Positions 43,275 through 53,902 of a stretch of DNA of 64,000 nt are shown in pieces (within the stretch, counting starts at the first letter, position 1; each line of letters starts with the position of its first letter). The stretch is from NCBI GenBank assembly GCA_022606425.2, contig JAHDVF020000047.1, positions 62,001-126,000 on the forward strand, written 5' to 3'. The position numbers and the translations under genes are program-made. The DNA is from Lepidostoma basale. Taxonomy: Eukaryota; Arthropoda; Insecta; Trichoptera; Lepidostomatidae. The notes below the pieces were generated by a model that saw nothing but the letters and a program-made list of their open reading frames with translations, searched no databases and had not been told where the DNA came from.

Positions 43275-45220
43275 CATTTTTTATAATCAACAGTTACCTA
43301 ATATCTACGAGCTTTATGGTATATCACTACTTCTATGGCGAAAGAATTGTGAATCTGTAACTTTATGTTTTTGGAAAGGAGTTAAGATTTCTTCTAGATT
43401 AATGGCCTCCCACATAATTATATTGAGATAGGCAAACCACTAGGAATATCTGCATGCAGCAATTGCAAAAAGTTATATCAATATCTGTTTTTATCTGTTA
43501 TGATCGATTTGTACTTTTCCTTTCAACAGCGGATACATATGTCTACGTTTTATTCACATAATTACTTCTGTGCATTCTTTTTCGTGATCTAAATCTCGAT
43601 CGAATTCGTAGCAATTTGACAAACGGTTCACAATATGTTATAACTTAGAAAGTGCCGCTACACTCCAAATTATTATTAAGTTGTCAATCCCGAAGTCGTG
43701 ATAGATAAATTGCACAAGATATTAGAGTACGGAGAGGAAGATTGTAGTCGCGGGTCGTGAGATATTAGCTGCATCTTAATTTCTCTTTCTGCCTCTCCGG
43801 TAGTAATCTCCCGCCCGGTCAGTTTATTGTTTGGTTACCAGCGCTAACTACGCTTTTTATTTGACAATCATATTTACAGCCACTTGCGGAGTATTTCACG
43901 TTCAAATATTAAATTGGGCAATAAAGGCATTTCAGATTCGATTGATTGACAAAAGAGAAGAGAATGTTGATCGTATATTTACTTTTACATTACATAATAA
44001 ATATTTATACTTCCTAATCGTGTTTAACCCTCCCTTCCCTACGATGAGTATCTTCTACACGTTGCTTCTAAAAACCATCAATATCTCTATAAATATAATA
44101 AATACAAGGTTAAGATTTTAGGTATTCCTCCATAATATATTTACGCATTGATTTAAAAAATAATATTAATAATAATCAGAATTTATCGGGTACATCGGAG
44201 GTATTTTGTGAAAATCAGCGATTTATTCACACTATATTCGCATCTCACTCTTGCATATGTTCTAGCTCAATGTTCTCACTCTCGCCGTCCCGCCGCGCCG
44301 GAAATTGTTTTCGGGCTTGCAACCAGAGCGGACCTATGCCCGTTCCGTGAGCGTTGCCAGATGTTTTTTAATGTTTTTAGCAATTAAATCTCAATTATTA
44401 TAATTTTTGACTTCAATTATAATTATATAAGGGGATTAGCTATGAATGTTCCTATTTTTCCGATTTAAAATCGCTAATTTTTTAACGCGTACTGACTACC
44501 CTACACCGGAACGCACGTTTTTATTTTAGCACCGTAAGGGAAAGGTTAATGTCATTAAGTAGATATATTATGTCATATCTTTTAAATCTAGTTTGGAGTC
44601 TATATTCGCATTGTGCTCAATTTGGATCTTGCAAAATACCTCAACTTTCAATCTCTTTCTCCAACAAATTCTTTGCTATCCAAGGAAGATCTCCACTTTA
44701 AAAGACTGTAGACCATTCATTTATTTCAATTGATTTATGCCGATTAGTTTACAAAGACCATTCACCGATTAAAAAAATCAAATACAATATTTCGTTTTCT
44801 CTTTAATTGTGAGAATATTATCAATTTGTTTCAGTTTAGCAAAATGTAATCTTATTTTTTAAGTAATGTATGATTTATTCTTGTCTATATTGAAATACAA
44901 GAATAAACTATTAAACAACTATTACAAGGTCATTTCTAATGATAAAAATTATAAAAGAATTAATTGCTAAATGTACATATGAAGCGCTCACTTGGTGGTT
45001 AGAGATTTAAAAATTATTTAAAATCTATAAGTCTCATTAATTCAACTTATTGACAGTAAGGCATTAAAACTATGGAATTTCATAGTAATATACTTAAGAA
45101 ACTAAAAATAACTTTGCTTAATCCACTAATTATTAAAAAAATATTTAAATAACACAAATACTAAAACTAAATAAAGAATGCGTTCTTTTAAAAGCGTTTT
45201 TATATTATAATAGTATTTCT
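43275..45220. other. Intron 1, repeat-poor stretch
   Basis: Nearly 2 kb without recognised repeats. It includes GC-balanced segments at 43790-43850 (CTCCCGCCCGGTCAGTTTAT) and 44270-44360 (CTCGCCGTCCCGCCGCGCCG). Candidate regulatory DNA; no coding evidence. Confidence 0.35.
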
Positions 45221-45224
45221 TTGT

Positions 45225-45300
45225 TTAGGTCTTATTATATTTTTACTCCTGAAGATAGAGGTATCCCCCGAAACCTGTCTTGTTTTTTTAAATATTTTTT
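45225..45300 (+). repeat. Module F9 with hammerhead-like core
   Basis: CTCCTGAAGATAGAGGTATC then CCCCGAAACCTGTCTTG at 45247-45283. CTGAAGA, GAAAC and GTC are exact; the stem has a mismatch. Confidence 0.45.
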
Positions 45301-46140
45301 AAATAATTAGTTAATTAAAGATAGTTCTTTTTAATTTCATAAGTATATCTCATTAAATCCTAGGTAAACTGCACTTATTTATGGTTTGAACAAGGATATG
45401 CAACTCAATATAATCAATTATTACCAATAAAAACAGTCTAAAATTCGTATGGTTTACACAGTTAGATAACCTGCAATGTTTTTTTTTTTTTATCAAATAT
45501 AAAATGACTGTGCGTTGTTTGTTATATTCGTATTTCGCAATGGTTTCGGTATACTCGTACGATATTTTGTAATGGATTTTTTTTCAAACTATACGATCAA
45601 ATTGTTCTTCTCTAAATTCAACGAATTACAATGATGCAAATACGAGTACGTTTAAGAACTACTTTCGTCACATGTAATTCAATTTATTCAACTTGTTAAC
45701 AAAATCCAATTTCCTTTCCTTTAAGTACCACGTTATGCATACGAGCGTAGAAAAAAACAATTAGATTAAGCATTTCAAAATAGCCGTGCCACTGAACTTA
45801 GAAACAAGTCCGCAGCATTAGTGGGTTAGATTCAAATCTTCCACTGCCGGAGTGATTGAATCACTTTTACTATTGTTCCGGAGATCCGAGAGCAAAAACC
45901 CGTCACGAATCACTTGAGATTTATGAACCGTAAAGGCACGCTCACAGCGGTGCCGTAACCGCTCCGGCCGCACTTTGTTCTCTTCCGACAAATGTGTTTT
46001 ATTGCGAAGGTTCCAATTAATGGTTTTTCCGCTATCCACGTATACCGTTAACTAGCTAGCGCTAATTAATTATATGTGCGTATTAACTACTACTTCTTTC
46101 ACTAATCGTATTGTTATTTATAGTTACTTTAAATCTTATA
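45300..46140. other. Intron 1; unique GC-balanced segment at 45790-46065
   Basis: CTCACAGCGGTGCCGTAACC and CGCTCCGGCCGCACTTTGTT lie in a 270-bp stretch with no repeat partner. It ends in AACTAGCTAGCGCTAATTAA, which carries TAAT homeodomain-type sites. A 73-codon minus frame (45818-46039) is not recognised. Confidence 0.3.
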
Positions 46141-46149
46141 ATTATAGTT

Positions 46150-46730
46150 TATTACTTACTTCCTATGGCCATACTCTTGAAGAGTTTTAGCCTCCTTGAT
46201 GATTTTTCGCCAAGCTCCTCGATCCTGCGCCTTTTGATCCCAGCTGTCCGATTCGCTCAACCTAGCCAAATCAGCCAGAACATTGTCCATTAGGCGCTGT
46301 CTAGGCCTTCCTTAGAGGTCTTACTCCAGTCGGTCTAGACGTGTTCAGGGTCTTGATTGCTCTGGTCTCTTTGGCTCGTCATACGTGCCCAATCCATGCT
46401 AGGCGACCGGCTCTTACGGTGCTCGTTATAATGGGGCTGCTGGGTCATCGTACGGATCTCTTGGTTGGTCCTATGTCTCCAAGTTCCACCGGGTCTGGGT
46501 CCTAGGATCAATCTTAGTATTCTTTTCTCAAATCAGTAGATTATTTGTTGTTTTTTTAGAGTGTTTTTCCACGACTCAGAACCATATGTCACCATTGGCT
46601 TGATTATGGTGTTATAAATAAGCAGCTTGGTGTTTCTGGATAGAAACATGGACTTTAGGAACGTTTGCAAGGAGGCTGGTAGGTAAGGTACTGAGTGGTT
46701 TAAACATAAAACAACAAAAAAAGGGAAAAT
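46150..46730 (-). mobile_element. LINE 3' fragment, RTE-like, unassigned
   Basis: Minus strand: LSRNTKLLIYNTIIKPMVTY, GSESW, then FEKRILRLILGPRPGGTWRH (frame shifted), RSPSMDWARMTSQRDQ. The TKLLIY.TIIKPVVTYGSE.W block is a standard RT C-terminal segment. Confidence 0.75.
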
Positions 46731-47044
46731 AATGTTCATTGTAATGAACCAAGGGTGGAATCTTTAGTGTAACATTTGAACTTCACTATCACTTTACACG
46801 TTTGCAGTTATTGGCCTTTATGTTTAACACCAATTGGGATCAAAAACTCATTTTGAACATTTTTGATACTTGGCACTTTTGTAAAATCCAGCCCTCAATT
46901 GATAATGCACAAATTTTTACTAATAAAAGACCATCATTTTAAAAGTTTTAATTAACATATTTTTTCAGTTTTTAATCTTAAATAACTCAATACTCTTTTA
47001 TTTTAAACAATATATCATTTTGAGAAATTTATGATTTTTTTATA

Positions 47045-47290
47045 ATTAACTATACAACCATCACGCCGCTTCTCCGGTGGGGTAGGCAGAGATATTGAAT
47101 TGCCACACTTCTCAATCTCAACGTAACACTCGAGTTTCCCCTATATTCACGTGCACGATCGTTGATTTTTCCGACTTCGAATGTGGCCGCCTTTTAGTAT
47201 TTGATTAATTTGATCATGCTATATCTTTTTCGACCGTCCTCTTCTTCTTTTTTCATTAACAGTGCTTATATATAATATAACATTTAATAA
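47045..47290 (-). mobile_element. LINE-A 3' fragment
   Basis: CATCACGCCGCTTCTCCGGT, GGGGTAGGCAGAGATATTGA, TTCGAATGTGGCCGCCTTTT. A hairpin variant is present; the tail is reduced. Confidence 0.65.
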
Positions 47291-47359
47291 TTATATTATA
47301 AGGAACATCTCACTCCTTTAATATAAAATAAGATAAATTTATTTACCAGACAGTAAGCA

Positions 47360-47600
47360 GCTGAACGATCCGATTAACAATTCTTCTTTTAATAAATCTG
47401 TGACACATAGATCATCTCTCATCGGATGATGAGGTCCAGCTGTCCTTCTCTTAGGCGGTCTTCCAGGTGGGCGGTGTCCGGAGGGGATTTCTTAAGCTGT
47501 ATATGCAAGACTGTCACCATCCATTCTGGCTACATGGTCCCTCCTGTATCTTCTTCTGGATCTACTCCAATGAACGATTTCCTCTATTTCGCAAGTTTAG
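47360..47600 (-). mobile_element. LINE 3' fragment, unassigned
   Basis: CTTCTCTTAGGCGGTCTTCC (GRPPKRR on minus), GACTGTCACCATCCATTCTG, TACATGGTCCCTCCTGTATC. Typical RT C-terminal antisense text. Confidence 0.5.
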
Positions 47601-47604
47601 ATTA

Positions 47605-48120
47605 AGAATTGAATATATTAGATTAAGAATTGAATATAATAATAATGTGTTTTTAATTATATTAATTGTAGTGAAATGATATTTTTTAAAACTCATATCG
47701 TCGATCAAGGTGTGTTCATTGCTCTGTATGTATTCTCTTCCGTAAATTCAGATCCATTCATTGCCAAATCGATCGTGCAACGTCTGACGCAATCGTGTAT
47801 GGTGTGTGTCTCACTTTACTACAAGAGGCCGTAGTATTACGAGCGGAGAACCTGTTATTATGTGTGTTACGGTGTAGCGCCGAACGTCACGCTTGCACGA
47901 GGTCAATAGTCAATACTCTGAACTTGCCGCGTTCGTTCATTCGTATTGACGGCTAACATCGATTTCGCGGTGAAATGCACCAAATCGAATTAGATCGATT
48001 TGAATCGCCTGTTTTTATCACGAAAAGCACAGCGTTGTTTGTCGTCTTACCATTGTAATTACCATGTAAACGACAAATTGATCTGATAATCAATCAATTC
48101 TCTTTTATAAATTCAAGGTA
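47605..48120. other. Intron 1; unique stretch 47690-48060
   Basis: GC-balanced, CpG-containing (ACGGTGTAGCGCCGAACGTC, AACATCGATTTCGCGGTGAA) with no repeat partner or ORF. Confidence 0.3.
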
Positions 48121-48124
48121 TATT

Positions 48125-48310
48125 TAAATTAACTAACCATCACGCCGTCTCCCCGAAGGGGTTGGCAGAATGAATGGACTGCCACATTTTTCTTTCTTGG
48201 CATATTTCTCTCGCTTCCTGAACATTCATACATCGTGTCATGCACGCGCGTCGATTTCTCTGACTCCTCACGTGGCCTATATTTAATATTTGATTTATTT
48301 GATCGTGATA
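48125..48310 (-). mobile_element. LINE-A 3' end
   Basis: Minus 60-codon frame: DQINQILNIGHVRSQRNRRA, CMTRCMNVQEAREICQERKM, ANPFGETA-stop. CCCCTTCGGGG hairpin, tail GTTAGTTAA. Confidence 0.8.
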
Positions 48311-48344
48311 CATGTGATACATAAAACAAAATTTTTAATTTTAC

Positions 48345-48800
48345 AGTGTATAATGGAATATATACTTATGTATGGAAGCGAAGCATGGAACTGGCAAAAA
48401 AAATGAAAGTAGAATAAATGCAGTAGAAATGAGATCTCTTAGACGAATGTGTGATACTCTGTGTATGATAGAGTGTGTTTTAGATTAGAGTAATCATTTA
48501 GATGATTTAGACATATGGAGAGTATGAATGAAGAAATAATGGTAAAAAAATTATATGTTAACGATGTAAATGCAACAAGAAATCGAGGAAGACCGAGGAA
48601 ATTGTGGCACGATCAAATCAATCAAATATTGAATGTCGGTCACGTGAGGAGTCGGAGAAATCGACGTGCGTGCATGACAAGATGTATAAATGTAGAAGAA
48701 TCGAGAGACGTATGTCAGGACAGAACAGCGTGGCGTTCCATTATTTCTGCCTACCCTCCGGGGAGACGGCGTGTGATGGTTAGTGAGTGAGTTAGTATTT
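48345..48800 (+). mobile_element. LINE-A 3' end in opposite orientation
   Basis: YGSEAWNWQKK-like start (frameshifted), then frame MESMNEEIMVKKLYVNDVNA, TRNRGRPRKLWHDQINQILN, RRNRRACMTRCINVEESRDV and SAYPPGRRR, with tail GATGGTTAGTGAGTGAGTTAG. With 48125-48310 it forms a tail-out divergent pair. Confidence 0.8.
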
Positions 48801-48804
48801 ATTT

Positions 48805-49310
48805 TTTACTAGTGAGCTCTACGCTTTAAATTCTAAGTATTACTTTACAAATCACAAGTAATGTTTCAACATTACATCGTTTATAATTTTAATTGATAAA
48901 ATCTTCTATCCATATGGGGAAACAATGATGAGAGGTCTATTTCAAAATGCATTGTTCTAGGAATATACCACTGTTCTCGCATTCGTTTAAGTATAGTTAG
49001 TTTTGTCACCAATTTCGTTTGCAATGCGCATTCAACAGCTGACCTGTAACGATGCACAATTTTTTAAAAGATGTCATACAAAAGGAGTTTATATCTCTAA
49101 TCTAGAATGCCATAGTAGAACAATGCGTGCTTTATTTTGTAACACTTTGAATTAATTTTGTAAGGCTCCTCATACAAATTATTACAAAATGCATTCGTAT
49201 CATTCGGTCTCATCATTGTTTGCAAAGAATACAAGATTAACATATAAATTAGGCTTAGTTGATTAAAGAATCTTAATTTTATATTTGAGAAAAATTTTAC
49301 AAGTGACAAT
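48805..49310. other. Intron 1, no recognised repeat
   Basis: AT-rich; nothing supported. Confidence 0.4.
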
Positions 49311-49770
49311 ATGTCGTGCCAGTGCGTTTTGCCAGTCATAACATACGGAGCCGAGACGTGGACATTGACAAAAGGTCTAGTCTACAGATTCAAGGTTGCC
49401 CAGCGCGCCATGGAAAGAGCCATGCTTGGAATAACCTTGAGGGATAGATTTAGAAACGAATTTATTCGACAACAAACCAAGGTGACTGAGGTGGCTCTAC
49501 GGATAGGCGGGCTGAAGTGGCGGTGGGCTGGCCATATCTGTCGGAGAACCGACAGCCGATGGGGAAGACGGGTTCTGGAGTGGAGACCGCGTACAGGATT
49601 CCGTAGAGTTGGACGTCCCCCTGCCCGCTGGACCGACGATCTGAAGAGGATTGCTGGACATGGATGGATGGGAGCGGCAATGGATAGGGGGCGGTGGAGG
49701 GCTTTGGGAGAGGCCTACATTCAGCAGTGGATGACAGACGGCTGATGATGATGATGATGATGATGAATAT
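49311..49770 (+). mobile_element. LINE-F 3' end with (GAT)n tail
   Basis: A 144-codon uninterrupted frame: VLPVITYGAETWTLTKGLVY, RFKVAQRAMERAMLGITLRD, WRWAGHICRRTDSRWGRRVL, GFRRVGRPPARWTDDLKRIA, GEAYIQQWMTDG-stop, then (GAT)7 at 49743-49764. The intact frame suggests recent insertion. 5'-truncated. Confidence 0.85.
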
Positions 49771-49834
49771 GTCGACGAATAGTGAAATAAATCGTGAAAT
49801 AACAAAATATTGTATTATTTAAAATTAACATACT

Positions 49835-50660
49835 AAATAGCCATCACGCTATTTCTCCAGAAGGCTAGGCAGAGAGAATGGACTACCAAACTGCTCTGTC
49901 CTGACATACCTCTCTAACTTTCTCTACATTCGTACATCGTAACACGCATACTCGTCATTTTTTTTTCAACTTAAGTGGCTGCCTTTTAATATTTGAGTAA
50001 TTTGGTGATGCCATGTTTTCCTTGGTCTTTCACGGATTCTGACACTACTTGTACATAATATTTTAACCATTCTACTTAATCCTTTTTTAATTTTACTATT
50101 GATGCAATCATCTGCCTCACATTTCTTCCTTATTTCGTCGTTCGATTTACCCATCTTCTCAGTGATCTCATTCCCGCTGCATTTATCCTACCTTCATCCT
50201 TGTTTTACCAGCTTCATGCTTCACTTCCATACATAAGGGTTGGCACTAGAACTCCATTATGTACTACCACCTTTGCTTCAGTGGATATATCGCACGCTTA
50301 ATAGTAAACTGACCGATTATAGTTTAGGTCATAATTGACTTAACATTAGACAGAGGCTTGTGTTAACGATATCCATCGTTTGGCGTTAAAATTAAGTCAA
50401 AATTCCGCCAATTGACCTCCATTACACTATATCGGTCTTTTTCGTTCGTACGTGTTTTTCGACTGTTTTTGTTAAAACACCAAATCATGTCAGATGTAGC
50501 GAAACTTGCTTTTTTGAGTTAAGCCAGTGTTCTATTAAGCGTGCGATATTTCTATTTGCAGTGCTAACTTTGAGAGCCCCAAAAATTTTATTCCCAGCAC
50601 CAACCCTTATTTCTATATCTATTTCTATGTATGACCTTATAATAATAATAATAATAATAT
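49835..50660 (-). mobile_element. LINE-A copy interrupted by a TIR MITE
   Basis: 3' end CACGCTATTTCTCCAGAAGG; internal DEIRKKCEADDCI and PRKTWHHQITQILK. Upstream segment GGATATAT...TTCTATTTGCAG is split by 50290-50546, and the remainder (TGAGAGCCCCAAAAATTTTA) matches 1700-1760. Confidence 0.75.
50290..50546. mobile_element. MITE with perfect 15-bp TIRs and TA target duplication
   Basis: TCGCACGCTTAATAG at the left is the exact reverse complement of CTATTAAGCGTGCGA at the right. TA flanks both sides (50288-50289, 50547-50548). Uninterrupted LINE-A copies show the pre-insertion target as GGATATAT...CTATTTGCAG. 257 bp, no ORF. TA duplication suggests Tc1/mariner-like mobilisation. Confidence 0.85.
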
Positions 50661-51158
50661 GCTAACTTTTATAGCGCCGTTTTTGTGATGTAATCACCTC
50701 AAGGGCGCATTAAGACGTGTTTTAAATCTAAATGTGAACGCTGCATCTAATTTTTCGCGATCGGTTAAAAAGTATAGTATAACAAAGTATAAACGATTAA
50801 ATTGGGTATGAAATATGAAAAAGATGGGTTTTCTATGTAACATTAATTCAAATATCATCCATATAATCTAACACAAAAAGCCATAGCAAAAAATTAAAGC
50901 GAATAAATTATGGGAAAAAAGTTATTTATGTTTGTTAAATTAACACTTTTTGTAATAATAACATTACCATTACTATAAATAGGTTTGCAGAAACAAAATC
51001 CAGATTAGATCGTTGTCTGCTTCTTTAGTAGGAAACATTTTTTGCGTCCAACCGAAACATCGTGATCAGGAAGCCAGTTCTTACCGTCATATCGTAGATT
51101 TAGATACTAGTTGTGCCTGTGTATACGGTGTCTGATATAACTCTTCTTTTTCTTACAG
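50660..51158. other. 3' end of intron 1
   Basis: Starts with (AAT)n at 50640-50658. The remainder is unique AT-rich DNA leading to the polypyrimidine tract of exon 2. Confidence 0.45.
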
Positions 51159-51207
51159 AATGTAGCGGTGGCTCTCTGCCTGCTGGCCAGTAACGTGATA
51201 GGAGAAG
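51159..51207 (+). CDS. Coding exon 2: core of the signal peptide
   Basis: Preceded by ttcttttt-cttacag and followed by gtaata. The 49 nt encode NVAVALCLLASNVIGE plus the first base of an Ala codon. With exon 1 this gives MARSNFLNVAVALCLLASN, then VIGEAPLG: a short basic n-region, a hydrophobic core (VAVALCLLA) and a plausible cleavage site near residues 22-24. The only Cys of the protein sits in this hydrophobic core. The exon is GC-richer than the surrounding intron. Confidence 0.88.
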
Positions 51208-51239
51208 GTAATACACGCTCAATTATATTGTTTACTTAA

Positions 51240-51480
51240 GTAATGACTCTTTTTTTTATTGGCCGGGCCATAGAGGGCTCCCTCCGCTTACCCGAAGCTG
51301 TTATAGGCGCAGCGGTGTCTTTCGTCAGCTTCACTCGTGCATTCCCTAAGCCCGTCCCCCGTCCATGCGGGACTTACGTTAAAAAAATATATATATATAT
51401 GTATATTTGCAACCAAGGGGGACCCAGACCACATTTAAGCTACGCTACTCTCCCTCGGTGTCCCGCCATACACACATAGC
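51240..51480 (+). repeat. Repeat in intron 2, partner of 8100-8170
   Basis: GGGCCATAGAGGGCTCCCTC ... CATTCCCTAAGCCCGTCCCC, a short (AT)n, then GACCCAGACCACATTTAAGC. The GC-rich block recurs in part near 8130. The family is not recognised. Confidence 0.45.
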
Positions 51481-51827
51481 AATACAGCAGCAAAAGAAAA
51501 TACACAATTGATACATAAATAACATATGTTAGAGAAAGATGAAAATGACTCCATAGCAATGAGCTTGTGTTTTAATCCTTTGGGATGTTTCAAACGCGAG
51601 CTTAAAATTCTTTTAAATTAAAATTGATAAAAGTAAAAGCCATTCATCCTAGGGATTGGTTCGCAACAAAGTCTAATATATTTTATCTTTGCTGGTTTTT
51701 GGGATGCCAGTTGGGCTTTTCCACATTTTTGTACGAGTATACAACTTTGCACCCAATGAATGTAAACATTTTTTAAAGTAAACATTATTAAATTATAGTA
51801 TACTTTTGTTTACCCGAATCAAATGGG

Positions 51828-51985
51828 GTGGTCTAGGGTACAGAACGCTTGGTTCCTGATCCAGGGGACTTCGGTTCAAGCTAGGACACAACCAATAGTA
51901 ATGAGCTATATTTTGTTCATATTAAAGATTGTAAAATTAATTCTAATGTCATTGATTCAAATACTTATAGAAGTTTATCTTTTTT
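51828..51985 (+). mobile_element. SINE2 inside intron 2
   Basis: GGGTGGTCTAGGGTACAGAA (box A-like), CTTCGGTTCAAGCTAGGACA (box B-like), GATTGTAAAATTAATTCTAA. It is the plus-strand counterpart of 14035-14168 and lies about 75 bp before the exon 3 acceptor region. Confidence 0.75.
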
Positions 51986-52061
51986 TTTTTCAAATAAGTT
52001 AAAATATATATTGATGTAGGAAAAATATATAAAAATTTATAATACCTTTTTTTTGTTTCAG

Positions 52062-53347
52062 CCCCTCTTGGTAATAGCTACCTCCCTCCGTCAACTTCTT
52101 ATGGAGTTCCATCTATTGGAGGTGGTGGTGGCGGCGGCTTCGGTGGCAAGCCTTCCTCTTCCTACGGAGTCCCCTCTTTCGGAGGCAATGGCGGCGGTAG
52201 CTTAGGAGGTCACGGAGGGGGTGGCGGAGGATTCGGCGGCGGTCATGGTGGATTTGGGGGTGGTGCTTCCAGGCCTTCTTCCTCCTACGGAGTTCCTTCT
52301 AACGGAGGAGGATTCGGAGGCGGACATGGAGGAAATGGCGGTGGATTTGGCGGTGGAAAACCCGCTTCAGTCTATGGAGCTCCTGGCGGTGGATTCGGAG
52401 GCGGACACGGAGGAAACGGCGGCGGATTCGGCGGTGGATTTGGAGGCAAACCCTCTTCTTCCTATGGAGCCCCATCCTTCGGAGGCAGCTTCGGCGGTGG
52501 ACATGGAGGAAGCGGCGGCTTCGGCGGTGGATCTAAGCCCTCTTCATCTTATGGAGCTCCCTCATTCGGCGGTGGATTCGGAGGCGGCCATGGCGGTAGC
52601 AGCGGTGGATTCTCCAGCAAACCCTCATCCTCGTACGGCGCTCCTTCTGTAGGAGGTGGATTCGGCGGTGGACACGGAGGCAACGGTGGTGGATTTGGCG
52701 GTGGACACGGAGGAAACGGCGGTGGATTCGGCGGTGGATTTGGTGGCAAGCCTTCTTCCTCTTACGGAGCCCCGTCTTCTTCCTACGGAGCACCATCATC
52801 ATCTTACGGAGCTCCCTCCAGCGGAGGCGGATTCTCTGGCGGTCACGGAGGAAACGGCGGCGGATTCAGCGGTGGTCATGGAAGCAGCGGATTCGGAGGA
52901 GGATTCTCTAGCTCCCCATCATCTTCTTACGGCGCTCCATCCAAGTCTTACTCTGCCCCTTCCTCCAGCTATGGAGCTCCATCTGGCCCATCCAAGGGAG
53001 GATTCTCCGGATCGTTCGGCGGTGGTCACGGATCTAACGGAGGCGGATTCAGCGGTGGAATCTCTTCCAGCTACGGCGCTCCTTCCAAGCCTTCTTCTAG
53101 CTATGGCGCTCCCATCTCCAGCGGATTCTCCAGCATCGGCGGTGGATTCGGATCTTCCAGCGATCACTCCGGTGGATTCGGAGGATCTTCAGGCGGACAC
53201 TCCGGCGGCTTCTCTAGCGGTGGAGGTCACTCTGGCGGTTTCTCCAGCGGCGGTGGTTCGGGAGGTTTCTCCAGCGGCGGTAGCCACGGAGGAGTGCCCG
53301 CCACCATCAACCAGTCCTACGACTCCAGCGGTGGCTACGTGTACTAG
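52062..53347 (+). CDS. Coding exon 3: Gly/Ser/Tyr-rich resilin-like repeat domain, C-terminus and stop
   Basis: The exon begins after tttttgtttcag and completes a split GCC (Ala) codon, giving APLGNSYLPPSTSYGVPS at the mature N-terminus. The remaining 427 residues are low-complexity. At least 14 YG(A/V)P motifs, mostly in KPSSSYGAPS units, alternate with GGGFGGGHGGNGG blocks. The C-terminal third shifts to GGFSSGGGHSGGFSS and ends NQSYDSSGGYVY-stop. The mature chain has no Met, Cys or Trp. Elastic pro-resilins share the SYGAP repeat and use Tyr for dityrosine cross-links, so an extracellular cuticle or elastic-matrix role is inferred. No R&R (RR-1/RR-2) chitin-binding domain is present, so it fits glycine-rich cuticular (CPG) or pro-resilin-like proteins rather than CPR. 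A silk-type structural protein is an alternative. The exon stands out as a GC-rich island. Confidence 0.92.
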
Positions 53348-53902
53348 AGGCGACATCTAATCTTATTAAAGCGTGTTCATCGACGGTGCACACTGGCAAC
53401 AAATAGAAGCGATTGAAGCAAATTAATAATTAAATTAACCATTTGGTTCTCACCATCTCATGTTGTCTTATGAACCCATTCCGGCGCACGCGAATCAATC
53501 AATTGTATTTCATAGATCAAACAGTATTTAAAAATATTTTTATTAAGCATTTATTTTAGTTTTATGTTAATTATTAACGAATTTCAATACTCATTCTTGG
53601 CTTACTTATTTATTAGGGTGCTTGCATGTTTTCAATAAATATTACAATATATTCACAATGGCTGAATGTTCCTGGTGATCTTTTAACTGTTGAAAGACAT
53701 ACAATAAACAAGAAATTTTTTGAAGAAATAATAGAATAGATCGAATTATTTATTTTGGTGAGCCTGCGAAAATTATTAATTTATTTATTTTATACTGTAT
53801 TTACTCGGGCGTTTACTAGCGCTCTTATGTTCTATGAACTGAGGGTAAATTTTGTGTTCTTGTCTTTTACATGCCACTGCCAATATTTGATGTGTAAATA
53901 AA
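53348..53902 (+). other. 3' UTR and alternative polyadenylation signals of the cuticular gene
   Basis: After the TAG at 53345-53347 the sequence returns to AT-rich composition. Canonical AATAAA hexamers occur at 53634-53639, 53703-53708 and 53897-53902, so alternative polyadenylation is possible. No repeat copy was recognised in this stretch, in contrast to its flanks, which fits a retained functional UTR. Confidence 0.6.

Larger units (their letters stand above)
27067..53902 (+). other. Gene model: resilin-like/glycine-rich cuticular protein, three coding exons
   Basis: Joined coding sequence 27101-27121, 51159-51207, 52062-53347 gives 1356 nt, or 451 codons plus stop. Every junction obeys GT-AG (gtgagt, gtaata donors; ttacag, cttacag, tttcag acceptors) and the phases match: phase 0 at intron 1, phase 1 at intron 2. 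Intron 1 is about 24.0 kb and intron 2 about 0.85 kb. A pyrimidine tract and acceptor-like TTACAG lie just before 27067, so at least one upstream non-coding exon is likely; it was not located. Candidate poly(A) signals AATAAA lie at 53634-53639, 53703-53708 and 53897-53902. Intron 1 is crowded with LINE, SINE and palindromic repeats. Confidence 0.88.

Noticed and set aside
43831..44121. 96-codon plus-strand frame as a gene
   Set aside because: AT-biased composition, no recognisable domain, no splice or promoter support.
52221..53360. Long open frames in other frames and on the opposite strand of exon 3 (for example 52221-52652 and 52656-53360 on plus, 52533-52802 and 52919-53167 on minus)
   Set aside because: They come from the repetitive GGN-rich coding sequence, which lacks stops in several frames. 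The spliced frame with the signal peptide and the GYVY-stop end explains the region.
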